A stretch of 64,000 nucleotides of DNA from Bifidobacterium dentium JCM 1195 = DSM 20436 (GTDB taxonomy: Bacteria > Actinomycetota > Actinomycetes > Actinomycetales > Bifidobacteriaceae), in assembly GCF_001042595.1 (NCBI RefSeq), contig NZ_AP012326.1, positions 1,736,001 through 1,800,000 on the forward strand. Direction: 5' to 3'. The translations under genes were made by a program, and so were the position numbers. Positions 45,186-54,459 of this stretch are shown piece by piece; within the stretch, counting starts at the first letter, position 1; the number at the start of each line of letters is the position of its first letter. The notes beneath the pieces were generated by a model. It had not been told where the DNA came from. It did no database searches and saw only the letters and a list, made by a program, of their open reading frames with translations.

Positions 45186-46093
45186 CGATTGCGCATCACA
45201 TCAAGCGCATGCTGCAGGTCGACGGGATAATGCGACCGGACGGTGGTCCACACATGAGTACGCGGATGACGGAATTCGAGCTGCATGGCGTGCAGCCACT
45301 GCCGTTCCAATCCGAGTGCCTCGCTCAGCTGCGGATTGGCGCCGTACATGGGATCCCCCACCAACGGATGTCCGATGGATGAGAAATGCACGCGGATCTG
45401 GTGCGTACGTCCGGTTTCCAGATTCACGGAGACGAGCGTCGCTTCGCCGAAGCGTTCCATCACGTCCCAATGGGTGATGGCCTCCTTGCCGGCTGGCGTT
45501 ACGCAGAACCGAAAATCGGAGACCTTCGCGCGGCCGATCGGCGCCTCGATGGTGGCCTTGTCTTCCTTGAGGTTGCCCTGCACCAGCGCATGATAGGTTT
45601 TGACGACTTCATGTTCGGCGAACTGTCGACGCATTTCCACATAGGCAAGTTCGGATTTGCATACCAGCATGAGCCCGGAGGTGCCGACGTCAAGCCGGGA
45701 GACGATGCCTTGACGGCCTGCCGCGCCGTACGACGTGATGCGTACGCCACGGTCAAGCAGACTGCCGAGTACGGTCGGTCCGGTCCAGCCGACGGAAGCA
45801 TGCGCGGCCACGCCTACCGGCTTGTCGACCACGACCACGTCATCGTCTTCGTAGACCACGGCCATGTCATGAGCGATCGGTTCCGGCTCGGAACGTTCCT
45901 CGACGATATCGAATTCAACGGTCTCCCCCGCCTGCAGGCTCGACGATTTAGCGATGTCACGGCCGAGTACACGAGCCTGGCCGGTCTCGATCAGGTCCGC
46001 GGCTTTGGCTCGTGAGATGCCGAGCATCTTGGCCACGGCCACGTCAAAACGCTTTCCGACGAGTGCGTCGGGCGCTGGAACCAACCGGCTCAT
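45155..46093 (-). CDS. rluD: RluA/RluD-family pseudouridine synthase
   Basis: Isomerises uridine in 23S rRNA helix 69 (RluD) or a related site. The 312-residue protein has an N-terminal S4 RNA-binding domain (about residues 13-70) and the catalytic core with the invariant Asp in GIVSRLDVGTSGLM, then EAITHW and GRTHQIRVH. Its start overlaps the lspA stop (ATGA), a coupling common in bacteria. The last 31 bases overlap the convergent small membrane gene. Confidence 0.93.
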   Translation of the reverse strand: MSRLVPAPDALVGKRFDVAVAKMLGISRAKAADLIETGQARVLGRDIAKSSSLQAGETVEFDIVEERSEPEPIAHDMAVVYEDDDVVVVDKPVGVAAHASVGWTGPTVLGSLLDRGVRITSYGAAGRQGIVSRLDVGTSGLMLVCKSELAYVEMRRQFAEHEVVKTYHALVQGNLKEDKATIEAPIGRAKVSDFRFCVTPAGKEAITHWDVMERFGEATLVSVNLETGRTHQIRVHFSSIGHPLVGDPMYGANPQLSEALGLERQWLHAMQLEFRHPRTHVWTTVRSHYPVDLQHALDVMRNRHRDANPTRN

Positions 46094-46629
46094 GCGGCAT
46101 TCGCCTCGGCGTTCTGCTCGTCAAGCTCCTTCTGACTGAACGGCTCGCCGAGCAGAAGCAACAGCACGGCGGCGATTCCGGCAATCATCAGAAAGATGTC
46201 GGCGACATTGCCGACGGACCATCCGTAGTTCAGAAAGTCGACCACCTTGCCGTTAAGGAAGCCTTCGGCATAGACGACGCGATCGATGAGATTGCCCAAC
46301 GCCCCAGCGAACGCCAAGGCGAATATCACGGTCCATTTCATGGAGATGGTACGCAAGGTCAATACGATCAGCACCGCGCAGGCCACGATGGCCAACAGGG
46401 AGATCAACCATGTCATATGGGAACCCATACCGAGCGAGGCACCCGGATTATGCACCAGCGTGAATGAGAGAATCCCGGGAATCACGCGCATGGTCCGCCC
46501 ATCGGCCAAGGCATGTTGGGCCCATGCCTTGGTGATCTGATCGAGCGCCAGCGCGATAACGGCAACACACGCAAAGACGGCCACGCGGGTGCGCAGCCGT
46601 CCTTGTTCATTCGTCATAATGTCAGACAC
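46090..46629 (-). CDS. lspA: Lipoprotein signal peptidase
   Basis: A 179-residue (or 175 if the ATG at 46617 is used) membrane aspartyl protease that removes signal peptides from prolipoproteins. Four helices are visible, with the family motifs DQITKAWA, HNPGASLG, GNLIDRV (first catalytic Asp) and SVGNVADIFL (second catalytic Asp). It overlaps rluD and lies 9 bases after divIVA, so they are cotranscribed. Confidence 0.94.
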   Translation of the reverse strand: MSDIMTNEQGRLRTRVAVFACVAVIALALDQITKAWAQHALADGRTMRVIPGILSFTLVHNPGASLGMGSHMTWLISLLAIVACAVLIVLTLRTISMKWTVIFALAFAGALGNLIDRVVYAEGFLNGKVVDFLNYGWSVGNVADIFLMIAGIAAVLLLLLGEPFSQKELDEQNAEANAA

Positions 46630-46638
46630 AGCCTAATC

Positions 46639-48105
46639 TCAGTTGTTCTGATCGACCTGGCTGTAGTTGTTCGTATCGGACACCTGGGACACGAGCTGAC
46701 CGAGGAACTCGGTAAGACGCGCGCGGTATTCGGTTTCGAACTGCTTAAGGCCCTGAATATTGCCTTCGATGACCTTGGACTGGGATTCAAGGTTGTCACG
46801 CACCTGCTGTGCGTAATCGTCGGCGGCGGAACGGGTCTTGGCGTCATAGTCGGCGGCGCGACGCTGCACTTCGGACTCATAGGTGTCGGCCTCGGAGTGC
46901 TTCGTGGAGAAGTACTGGTCGGCCTCATTGGTCTTCTGCGCAACGTAGGAGTTGCCCTCGTTCTGCCTGTCGGACAGATACTGATCGCCTTCCTGGGTCT
47001 TCTGGGCAACGTAGGCGTCGCCTTCGTTCTTCTTCCGATTCAGGTACGCATTGCCCTCTTCGGTCTTCTCGGCCATATACTGGTCGGCCTCGTTGTGACG
47101 ATCCTGCATGTAGGTGTCGGCATCCTGACGGGTCTTGGCTGCGTAGGCGTCGGCATCGGAACGGGTGTCTTCGGAATAGGAGTCCGCATTGGCATGCGTG
47201 TTCTTGTTGTACTCGTCGGCTTCGGAGCGGGTACGGTTGGAGTAATCGTTGGCCTTGCCGATGAGCTCATCGTACTTGCGCTGGCTCAGCTCGGTAATCT
47301 CCTTGGCCTTGGCCTTGCCCTTGTCGACATACTGGTCGTGCAGCTGCATGGCCAGGGTCAGCATGGCGGTGGCGCGCTCCGGCTCGGTGGAGGCTGCGGC
47401 CGCGGCGCCGGCGATCTTCTGCAGGCTGCCGGTCTCGGTGCTCGGCTCGACCTTGGAGACCTGGTCGCGCAACTGAGCCTCACGCTGCTTGGATTCCTCA
47501 AGCTGCTGGGACAGGTTCTTGATCTGCTCGGCCTGCTGCTGGGCCACGACGACCTGCTGCTGAGCGGAAGCCAGCTGGCGGGACAGGTCTTCGGTACGGG
47601 CGCGGAACTCATCACGCTCATGCTGCACGGCGTTGAGCTGCTCGCCAAGATCGGCCTGACCTGCGGCTTCCGCGGCCTGAGCGGTGAGCTGATCCACCTG
47701 AGCGGCCAGACGATCCACCTGATCCTTAAGCTGTTCGTTCTGAGCGGACAACGCACGGTTGCTTTCCTCAGCCTCCGTGAGCTTGGCGGCAGCGACCTGT
47801 GCGGCCTGTGCGGCCTGATCCCCGGCACCGGCGGCCTGCTCGGAGGCGGACTTCAGCGTCGCATTCTCCTGCTGCAGGGACTGCACTTGGGCATTAAGCT
47901 CGGAAATCTTGGAGTTGAGCCCCGCGACATCCGGACCAAGAGACTGCGTGGCCTGACCGACGGCGACCGCCTGCTTGCCCAAGGCCTCAACGGTCTCAGT
48001 TACCTGATCGAGGAAATCGTCGACTTCATCAACGTCATAACCTTCCTTGAAACGCACGGTTTGGAAGGTATGCTCCCTAATATCTTTCGGCGTCAACAGA
48101 GCCAT
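46639..48105 (-). CDS. DivIVA/Wag31-type polar growth protein with hendecad repeat tail
   Basis: A 488-residue coiled-coil protein that marks curved membrane at poles and septa and recruits the cell-wall machinery in Actinobacteria. Residues 1-60 are the DivIVA membrane-binding domain (LTPKDIREHTFQTVRFKEGYDVDEVDDFLDQ). Residues ~60-225 are Ala/Gln-rich coiled coil. Residues 288-430 are 13 exact 11-residue repeats, each beginning with Tyr. The final ~50 residues include SKVIEGNIQGLKQFETEYRARL, the second conserved DivIVA helix. GAGGTG precedes the ATG at 48105. Position between yggT and lspA is the usual one. Confidence 0.93.
   Translation of the reverse strand: MALLTPKDIREHTFQTVRFKEGYDVDEVDDFLDQVTETVEALGKQAVAVGQATQSLGPDVAGLNSKISELNAQVQSLQQENATLKSASEQAAGAGDQAAQAAQVAAAKLTEAEESNRALSAQNEQLKDQVDRLAAQVDQLTAQAAEAAGQADLGEQLNAVQHERDEFRARTEDLSRQLASAQQQVVVAQQQAEQIKNLSQQLEESKQREAQLRDQVSKVEPSTETGSLQKIAGAAAAASTEPERATAMLTLAMQLHDQYVDKGKAKAKEITELSQRKYDELIGKANDYSNRTRSEADEYNKNTHANADSYSEDTRSDADAYAAKTRQDADTYMQDRHNEADQYMAEKTEEGNAYLNRKKNEGDAYVAQKTQEGDQYLSDRQNEGNSYVAQKTNEADQYFSTKHSEADTYESEVQRRAADYDAKTRSAADDYAQQVRDNLESQSKVIEGNIQGLKQFETEYRARLTEFLGQLVSQVSDTNNYSQVDQNN
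46816..47244 (-). repeat. 13 x 33-bp coding repeat (11-residue units) in the DivIVA gene
   Basis: Each unit codes Tyr-x3-(Thr/Arg/Lys)-x2-(Glu/Asn/Asp)-(Ala/Gly)-(Asp/Asn)-x, for example YSEDTRSDADA, YAAKTRQDADT, YLNRKKNEGDA and YVAQKTQEGDQ. Tyr recurs at exactly 11-residue spacing at residues 288 through 431 without a break. Confidence 0.95.
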
Positions 48106-48212
48106 AAATCTTACACCTCGCTTTGGGCTTGATGCCTCGCTGTGTTGTATCAACTTCCGATGCTATCACGGAACCTGCGGATTCATGCGGAAAAAGGGCG
48201 TTTCACCTGATA

Positions 48213-48494
48213 TTAAATGAGGAAATCAATCACGATGAGAATGAAATACAGTACGATAAACGCCACATCGAAGTAGATGGGACCCATCGGAATGGGCCGA
48301 ATATATTGCCGCAACCAACGCAGCGGCGGCTCCGTCAACTGATAGACGGCGCCGATCAGTGAGGAGATGATGCCGCTGGGGCGCCAAGTCGGTGACAGTA
48401 CCGACACCCAGTCAAGAATCATGCGCACAAACAGTACGAAAATATACGCGTTAACAAGCAGATGGACAATCTGACCGATCAAAGACAATATCAT
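48213..48494 (-). CDS. YggT family membrane protein
   Basis: A 93-residue protein with two membrane helices (LLVNAYIFVLFVRMILDWV at ~10-28 and the C-terminal DVAFIVLYFILIVIDFLI) and the conserved loop LTEPPLRWLRQYIRPIPMG. YggT proteins are found beside sepF and divIVA across Gram-positive bacteria and are thought to assist division or wall assembly. The ATG at 48494 starts the family domain and has AGGGTGGG upstream; the frame is open 27 codons further without similarity. Confidence 0.9.
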   Translation of the reverse strand: MILSLIGQIVHLLVNAYIFVLFVRMILDWVSVLSPTWRPSGIISSLIGAVYQLTEPPLRWLRQYIRPIPMGPIYFDVAFIVLYFILIVIDFLI

Positions 48495-48608
48495 GCGACC
48501 CACCCTAGCAACATCACATGAGAATAGGCTGCATGAATGCGTTGCATGCATTCCGACCGCCTCTCGCCGCCACAAGGCCTGCGGACGGCGAGAGGTGAAT
48601 GAAGGATG

Positions 48609-49094
48609 TCAGTCGGCGAAAAGATCGTGGGCGGCGCTCGGAGCCTGCGGCTCCTCCACCTTGATGTTCACCTGGGCCGGGCTCAGCAGGAACACACGCG
48701 GAGTGACACGTTCGATGGAACCGCGCACCCCGAACACCACACCTGCCGAAAAGTCTACGATGCGGTAGGCCACGGACTCGGCCACACCGGTCAGGTTCAG
48801 CACCACCGGAATGCCGTCACGGATGGCACGGCCAACCAGCTGAGCGTCTTCATAGGACTTCGGATGAATCGTCGTAATACGGCTCACACGACCCCCCTGA
48901 AACGGATTGCTTTGCTCACGAGACGAAGCTGCGGAGGCAGAAGACGTGGTGGGTGTCGAAGCCAGGGGTGTCACCGAGTGGTCGGAGTCGAATGAGGTTT
49001 CGGTGCCGTCGGCTTCGTCGGTGAAGTCATCGTCATCCTCAGCCACGTCGGACATGCCCAGATAGGACATCGCACTCTTCATGAATCCTGCCAT
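48609..49094 (-). CDS. sepF: Cell division protein SepF
   Basis: A 161-residue membrane tether of FtsZ. It has an N-terminal amphipathic helix (MAGFMKSAMSYLGM), a disordered acidic/Ser linker (residues ~16-65) and the SepF domain (about 68-145: RITTIHPKSYEDAQLVGRAI, VVLNLTGVAESVAYRIVDF, RVFLLSP). Actinobacteria lack FtsA/ZipA and use SepF for anchoring. It lies 30 bases after ftsZ on the same strand. Confidence 0.94.
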   Translation of the reverse strand: MAGFMKSAMSYLGMSDVAEDDDDFTDEADGTETSFDSDHSVTPLASTPTTSSASAASSREQSNPFQGGRVSRITTIHPKSYEDAQLVGRAIRDGIPVVLNLTGVAESVAYRIVDFSAGVVFGVRGSIERVTPRVFLLSPAQVNIKVEEPQAPSAAHDLFAD

Positions 49095-49124
49095 GAATGT
49101 TCCTTTCGCCTGTACGCGTCAAGT

Positions 49125-50369
49125 CTAGCGCAGGAAATCCGGAATATCGAGATCACCCGGATCGTTCGGGGAGACCACTTCATGTTTGGTGGTCTGGTCG
49201 AACGACTGAGGGGCACCCGGTTCCGGGGTGGATGGAATATAGCTCGATAGCGGCTGCACCTGCGGTGCCGCCGGAGTTTGCACCGGCTGAGGTTGCACCT
49301 GCGGCTGCTGCTGGGGAGTACCTACGCTCAACGCGGAAACCGGCACCGTGGCAGATGCCTGCGGTTGCGGCTTGTCCTCGGCGACGGCCGGCTCTGTCTT
49401 TTTGGAGTTGGCGTCGAAGCCCGCCGCGATAACGGTAATGCGCACCTCGTCGCCATAGGCGTCGTCCAGGGACAGACCCCAGATGATCTGGGCTTCCGGA
49501 TGGATGGCTTTGCGTACCAATTCGGTGGCTGCCGCAGCTTCCTGCAGTTTGATGTCGGTCGGGCCCGCGATGTTGATGAGCGCGCCATGAGCACCCTCGA
49601 TGCTCTCTTCCAGCAACGGCGAGCTGATGGCGATTTCGGCGGCCTGGGTGGCGCGGTCCTCGCCCCGTGCGGAACCGATGCCGAACAGCGCCGTGCCGGC
49701 ACCGCGCAGAATGGCGTTGACATCGTTGAAGTCGACATGAATGTAAGAGTTGGCGGTGATCAGATCGGTGATGCCCTGCACACCTGCCAGGAGTGCGGTG
49801 TCGGCGGTCTTGAAGGCGTCGACGATGCCGATCGTGCGGTCGGACAGCTCAAGCAGTCGATCGTTGGGAATCACGATCAGCGCATCGACCTCCTTGCGCA
49901 GATTCTCGATGCCTAGCGCAGCGGAAGCCGCACGCTGAGGTCCTTCGAAGCTGAACGGTCGAGTCACCACGGCGATGGTCAAGGCACCCTGCTGGTGCGC
50001 GGCGCGTGCGACAATCGGGCTGGCGCCGGTACCGGTGCCGCCACCTTCGCCGCAGGTCACGAACACCATGTCGGCGCCCTTGAGCGACTCCTCGATATCG
50101 GACTGATGATCCTGGGCGGCCTTGGCGCCCTTCTCCGGGTCGGCTCCTGCGCCGAGGCCACGGCTCGAGGCATCGTTCAAAGAGATCTTGACGTCCGCGT
50201 CGGAACGCAGCAGATCCTTTGCATCGGTATTGATCGCGATGAACTCAACGCTCTGCAGACCTTCGGCAATCATGCGATTGACGGCATTACCGCCGGCTCC
50301 ACCGACACCGACGACCTTGATGTTGGTCTTGTCGTTGAAATTGTCAGTCTGGGCAATCTCGCTCACCAT
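49125..50369 (-). CDS. ftsZ: Cell division protein FtsZ
   Basis: The tubulin-like GTPase that forms the division ring. The 414-residue protein shows [14 protein letters not shown], the tubulin signature [11 protein letters not shown] (about residue 107), the T7 loop catalytic region [10 protein letters not shown], a Pro/Gln-rich linker (about 315-400) and the C-terminal peptide DLDIPDFLR that binds SepF. GGAGACA precedes the ATG. The 148 bases upstream (50370-50517) are the likely promoter region. Confidence 0.97.
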   Translation of the reverse strand: MVSEIAQTDNFNDKTNIKVVGVGGAGGNAVNRMIAEGLQSVEFIAINTDAKDLLRSDADVKISLNDASSRGLGAGADPEKGAKAAQDHQSDIEESLKGADMVFVTCGEGGGTGTGASPIVARAAHQQGALTIAVVTRPFSFEGPQRAASAALGIENLRKEVDALIVIPNDRLLELSDRTIGIVDAFKTADTALLAGVQGITDLITANSYIHVDFNDVNAILRGAGTALFGIGSARGEDRATQAAEIAISSPLLEESIEGAHGALINIAGPTDIKLQEAAAATELVRKAIHPEAQIIWGLSLDDAYGDEVRITVIAAGFDANSKKTEPAVAEDKPQPQASATVPVSALSVGTPQQQPQVQPQPVQTPAAPQVQPLSSYIPSTPEPGAPQSFDQTTKHEVVSPNDPGDLDIPDFLR

Positions 50370-50517
50370 TGTCTCCTGTCACTCACGTTTACGCATAACT
50401 CTATCGCAGACGGACTGATATTACGCGCACTTTTCCGGGCGTGTACCGGCGTTTCGCCGACTTTTTTATCTCACCGACGTTTCCCATTCGTTCCAAGGTC
50501 CGGACGGAATCCGCCGT

Positions 50518-51747
50518 TCAGTAGCTCGCATCCATCGGATCGTCCCCGAACAGCGCCTGCCGCTCGGCATGCGTTGTTTCGCGGGATTCCAACCATCCGT
50601 AAGGCAGATGGACCTTCTTGGCAAAGCGCACGCGCCCCCTCGGTTTGTCTACCACCCGCTCGGGGAACCGAATGTCAGGATCAAGTTTTCCAATCTCTCG
50701 GCGAACATCCTCAAGGTTTTCACATTCCATGAACGCACGACGCGTGGAACCACCCACCGGGAACCCCTTGAGATACCACGCGACATGTTTTCTCAGATCA
50801 TGAACGGCCATCCGCTCGTCGCCATCATAGAACTCCGTCAGCAACTGGGCGTGACGCTCGATCACCGTACAAACGTCCCCCAAAGCTGGGTCGATGCGTT
50901 CGTCGCTGCCGGCGAATGCATTCTTGATATCCGCGAACAGCCATGGACGCCCCTGACAGCCGCGGCCGATGGCAACTCCCGCACAACCGGTCTCGGACAC
51001 CATGGCCAATGCATCGTTGGCGCCCCAGACATCACCGTTGCCGAATACCGGAATGTCCAATGCCCCGACCAACTCGCCGATACGGCTCCAATCGGAATGC
51101 CCACCATAGTATTCGGCGGTGGTGCGCGCATGCAGGGTCACGGCCTTGCAACCTTCCTCCTGCGCGATATGACCGGCCTCGAGGAACGTCTCGTGCTCAT
51201 GATCGATGCCGACACGGATCTTGGCCGTCACCGGCACATTCGCCGCATCGCAGACCTTGACCACGCGCTGGATGATCTCACGGAACAGATCCGTCTTCCA
51301 AGGCAGTGCCGATCCGCCGCCGCGCCGCGTCACCTTGGGTACGGGGCAACCGAAATTGAGATCGACATGATCGGCCATGTTCTCGTCGATAACGATTTTC
51401 GCCGCCTGTTCCACGATCGCCGGATTCACGCCGTAGAGCTGCAGCGAACGGATTTTCTCGCCGGGAGCGAAACGGCACAGCCGCAGTGCCTTGGGATTAC
51501 GGGCCACCAATGCACGCGCGGTGATCATCTCGGCCACATATAGACCGTCCGGACCGTAGCTTTCGCAAATCACACGGAACGGCCAGTTGGTGACTCCCGC
51601 CATCGGCGAAAGCACGACCGGAGTGGCGACATGCACGGGCCCCAGATCGACGGGCCTGATAACGGGAGGAACCGACGGCCGTGCCGCGTCGGTACGCGGA
51701 TCGAGCACGTCGGATTCCTCGTAGGCTGTCACAATGCTATCGGGCAT
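50518..51747 (-). CDS. dusB: tRNA-dihydrouridine synthase, DusB family
   Basis: A 409-residue flavoprotein that reduces uridines in the tRNA D-loop. Motifs: VVLSPMAGVTNWPFR, the FMN/tRNA-binding HVDLNFGCPVPKVTRRGGGSAL with the catalytic Cys, VTAKIRVGID, LHARTTAEYY, and VFGNGDVWGAND with GVAIGRGCQGRPWLF. A helical C-terminal domain follows. The N-terminal 30 residues are an extension. It begins 9 bases after glyS and is probably cotranscribed with it. Confidence 0.92.
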   Translation of the reverse strand: MPDSIVTAYEESDVLDPRTDAARPSVPPVIRPVDLGPVHVATPVVLSPMAGVTNWPFRVICESYGPDGLYVAEMITARALVARNPKALRLCRFAPGEKIRSLQLYGVNPAIVEQAAKIVIDENMADHVDLNFGCPVPKVTRRGGGSALPWKTDLFREIIQRVVKVCDAANVPVTAKIRVGIDHEHETFLEAGHIAQEEGCKAVTLHARTTAEYYGGHSDWSRIGELVGALDIPVFGNGDVWGANDALAMVSETGCAGVAIGRGCQGRPWLFADIKNAFAGSDERIDPALGDVCTVIERHAQLLTEFYDGDERMAVHDLRKHVAWYLKGFPVGGSTRRAFMECENLEDVRREIGKLDPDIRFPERVVDKPRGRVRFAKKVHLPYGWLESRETTHAERQALFGDDPMDASY

Positions 51748-51756
51748 ACGAATGCT

Positions 51757-53232
51757 TTAGTACAGACCACCGGCTTCGGCGATCTTGACGGACTCGGGCC
51801 ATGCCTCGCCGCCCATCTCGACCGGCACCTGCGGGTAACGGACGTGCTTCTCGCCGATGCGGGCGGCCACGTAATCAGCCACCTTGTCGAGGGCCACACG
51901 CTCCTGCTGCATGGTGTCACGTTCACGAATGGTGACGGCCTGATCGTCGAGGGTGTCGAAGTCGACGGTCACGCATAGCGGGGTGCCGATCTCGTCCTCA
52001 CGGCGGTAACGACGGCCGATGGCACCGGCCTCGTCGTAGTCGATCATCCAGTCGTGCTGACGCAGGTCATCGGCCAGGTTCTGGGCCACGGACTGCAATT
52101 CCGGCTTCTTGCTCAACGGCAGTACGGCGGCCTTGACCGGGGCCAGGCGCGGGTCAAGACGGAGCACGGTGCGCTTGTCGACGCCGCCCTTGGTGTTCGG
52201 CGCCTCGTCGACATCGTAGGCGTCCACGAGGAAGGCCATGAGGGAACGGGTCAGGCCGGCGGCCGGCTCGATGACGTACGGCACATACTTCTCACCGGTA
52301 GCCTGGTTGAAGTAGCTCAGATCCTCACCGGAATGCTTGGCATGGGCGGACAGATCGAAGTCGGTACGGTTGGCCACGCCTTCGAGCTCGCCCCAATCGG
52401 AGCCTTGGAAGCCGAACTTGTATTCGATGTCGACGGTGCGCTTCGAATAGTGGGCCAGCTTCTCCTTCGGATGTTCGTAGTGACGCAGGTTCTCCGGCTT
52501 GACGCCAAGGTCGATGTACCACTGGGTGCGGGCATCGATCCAGTACTGGTGCCATTCCTCATCAGTGCCCGGAGCCACGAAGAACTCCATTTCCATCTGC
52601 TCGAACTCACGGGTGCGGAAGATGAAATTGCCCGGGGTGATCTCGTTACGGAAGGACTTGCCCATGTTGGCGATGCCGAACGGCGGCTTGGAACGCGAGG
52701 AAGTCATCACGTTCTTGAAGTCCACGAAGATGCCCTGCGCGGTTTCCGGACGCAGGTAGTGCAGCGAGTTCTCGTCCTCGACCGGGCCGAGATGGGTGCG
52801 CAGCATCATGTTGAAGTCACGCGGTTCGGTCCAGTTGCCGCGGGTGCCGCAGTCCGGGCACACGATGTCCTTCAGGCCATTCTCCGGCAGCTTGTCGCCA
52901 TGCTTTTCGGCATAGGACTCCTCAAGCTTGTCGGCACGATGGCGCTTGTGGCAGTTGAGGCATTCGATCAGCGGGTCGTTGAACACGGACACGTGGCCGG
53001 AAGCCACCCACACGGCCGGCGGGAGGATGATGGACGTGTCGACGCCCACCACGTCACCTCGGGTGACGACCATGGAACGCCACCATTCGCGCTTGATATT
53101 GTCCTTCAGCGCGACGCCAAGCGGACCGTAATCCCATGCGGAACGGGTTCCGCCGTAGATTTCACCGGCGGGGAACACAAAGCCGCGACGCTTCGCGAGG
53201 GATACGACTTCATCGAGTTTGGATACAGCCAC
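51757..53232 (-). CDS. glyS: Glycyl-tRNA synthetase (alpha2 type)
   Basis: Class II aminoacyl-tRNA synthetase of 491 residues that charges tRNA-Gly. It starts [27 protein letters not shown], has a zinc-type insertion ([10 protein letters not shown] and [10 protein letters not shown]), class II motif 2 ([24 protein letters not shown]) and motif 3 ([11 protein letters not shown]), and a C-terminal anticodon-binding domain. It is the eukaryote-like homodimer form used by Actinobacteria. The start is GTG at 53232 with AAGG about 8 bases upstream; the frame stays open a further 56 codons without homology. Confidence 0.95.
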   Translation of the reverse strand: MAVSKLDEVVSLAKRRGFVFPAGEIYGGTRSAWDYGPLGVALKDNIKREWWRSMVVTRGDVVGVDTSIILPPAVWVASGHVSVFNDPLIECLNCHKRHRADKLEESYAEKHGDKLPENGLKDIVCPDCGTRGNWTEPRDFNMMLRTHLGPVEDENSLHYLRPETAQGIFVDFKNVMTSSRSKPPFGIANMGKSFRNEITPGNFIFRTREFEQMEMEFFVAPGTDEEWHQYWIDARTQWYIDLGVKPENLRHYEHPKEKLAHYSKRTVDIEYKFGFQGSDWGELEGVANRTDFDLSAHAKHSGEDLSYFNQATGEKYVPYVIEPAAGLTRSLMAFLVDAYDVDEAPNTKGGVDKRTVLRLDPRLAPVKAAVLPLSKKPELQSVAQNLADDLRQHDWMIDYDEAGAIGRRYRREDEIGTPLCVTVDFDTLDDQAVTIRERDTMQQERVALDKVADYVAARIGEKHVRYPQVPVEMGGEAWPESVKIAEAGGLY

Positions 53233-53372
53233 AATGCACCTTCTGGTTTGAACGGTTTGGGGTCTTTTTACAAGCGCACAGCCTACCGGCATGCACTGAC
53301 AGCAGACGGGGCTGTCTAACTGGAATCCGTACCGCAGAATGATCTCCCCCGACCATACGTCACACGCATGAA

Positions 53373-53405
53373 ACCATATGTTGGCGATGCCTTCAATCAT
53401 ATGGT
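53373..53405. repeat. Short inverted repeat between glyS and the aldo/keto reductase
   Basis: ACCATATG (53373-53380) and CATATGGT (53398-53405), an 8-bp perfect stem with a 17-base loop. It may be the reductase terminator or an operator for glyS; the 232-base stretch 53233-53464 shows nothing else. Confidence 0.4.
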
Positions 53406-53464
53406 CAATGGCAAGGATTTCGGTTGACCCGAATGCCTTGTTTTCGCAGCATGCTCACCGCGAT

Positions 53465-54325
53465 TCACTCGCGGCCCGCACGCGCTTTGACGTAGCCGAC
53501 GAAGCGGTCGACCGCCTCGGGGGTGTCGTGATGGAAGAACAGGCTGGTCTTGGTGTCGAGTCCCGCGATGGTCTTCATTTCGTCGTCGGTGAGACAGAAA
53601 TCAAAGATGTTTAGATTCTCTTCCATACGCTCCTTATGCGTGGACTTGGGTAGGGCGATGATGTCTCGCTGGGTAAGCCAACGTAGGATCACCTGCGCCA
53701 CGGATTTGCCGTGCGCTTCGCCAATCTTGGCTAGGGTCGGATTGGAGAACATGTTTTGCATGCCCTCTCCGAACGGCGCCCACGCCTCATGCGCCACACC
53801 ACGCTTAAGCATGTTCTTATGGGCTTCGATCTGCTGGTTAAGCGGGTTGGTCTCGACCTGGTTGACCATCGGGGCGATTTCATTGAAGGCGACCATATCG
53901 GCCAATCGATCCGGATAGAAGTTGCTCACGCCGATGGCACGAATCACACCGTCTTTGTAGAGCTTTTCAAGCGCGCGCCATGCGCCGTAGGTGTCGGAGA
54001 ACGGCTGGTGCAGCAACACAAGATCAAGATAATCGGTACCGAGCTTCTTCAACGACACGTCAATGGATTCGAGGGTATTCTCATAGCCGTAATTGCTGAT
54101 CCATACCTTGGTGGTCAGGAACAGATTCTTACGGTCGATACCGGAATCTTTGATGCCTTGACCGACTTCCGCTTCGTTGAAGTACGACTGTGCGGTGTCG
54201 ATGTGACGATATCCGGTTTCGATGGCTTCACGCACGCAGCGAGGAGCGTCCTCTTTGCCGACCTGGAAGACGCCGTAGCCGATCTTCGGAATCTCAACGC
54301 CATTGGCAAGTTTCAGATATTCCAT
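53465..54325 (-). CDS. Aldo/keto reductase
   Basis: A 286-residue NADPH-dependent (alpha/beta)8-barrel oxidoreductase. The catalytic tetrad can be seen: Asp and Tyr in HIDTAQSYFNEAEVGQG, Lys in LFLTTKVWI and His in LVLLHQPF; the cofactor motif near the C-terminus reads IALPKSTHKERMEENLNIFDF. This is the 2,5-diketogluconate reductase-like group, with no specific substrate deducible. The ATG at 54325 has AAGGGAA upstream. It is divergent from a MerR regulator across paired operators and is therefore its likely target, perhaps as an aldehyde or quinone stress enzyme. Confidence 0.9.
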   Translation of the reverse strand: MEYLKLANGVEIPKIGYGVFQVGKEDAPRCVREAIETGYRHIDTAQSYFNEAEVGQGIKDSGIDRKNLFLTTKVWISNYGYENTLESIDVSLKKLGTDYLDLVLLHQPFSDTYGAWRALEKLYKDGVIRAIGVSNFYPDRLADMVAFNEIAPMVNQVETNPLNQQIEAHKNMLKRGVAHEAWAPFGEGMQNMFSNPTLAKIGEAHGKSVAQVILRWLTQRDIIALPKSTHKERMEENLNIFDFCLTDDEMKTIAGLDTKTSLFFHHDTPEAVDRFVGYVKARAGRE

Positions 54326-54395
54326 TTGATTCCCTTCCATGAGATCACTATTTGCGACCGACGGCTTGCCGGTCGGTGATGCTCCACATTAGAAT

Positions 54396-54412
54396 CCGGT
54401 AGTTACTACCGG
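54396..54412. promoter_or_regulatory. Palindromic operator 1 (MerR/reductase)
   Basis: CCGGTAG-TTA-CTACCGG, 7-bp arms around 3 bases, in the divergent region between the reductase and the MerR gene. Arm spacing and placement fit a MerR-family dimer site. Confidence 0.75.
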
Positions 54413-54427
54413 TCAAACGGCAACACG

Positions 54428-54458
54428 CCGGTAGAAACTACCGACAGAAACTACCGAC
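54428..54458. promoter_or_regulatory. Palindromic operator 2 with a 13-bp tandem repeat before merR
   Basis: CGGTAG-AAA-CTACCG (54429/54443 pairing, arms 6 bp) repeats the sequence of operator 1. The unit AGAAACTACCGAC occurs twice in tandem (54433-54445 and 54446-54458) and ends one base before the first possible merR start codon, so bound regulator would block its own gene. Confidence 0.72.
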
Positions 54459-54459
54459 A

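Noticed and set aside
46513..48132. 539-codon open frame on the plus strand, Leu/Gly-rich
   Set aside because: It is antisense to the DivIVA gene; the Leu/Gly/Val richness is the reverse reading of its repeated Gln, Ala and Asp codons.
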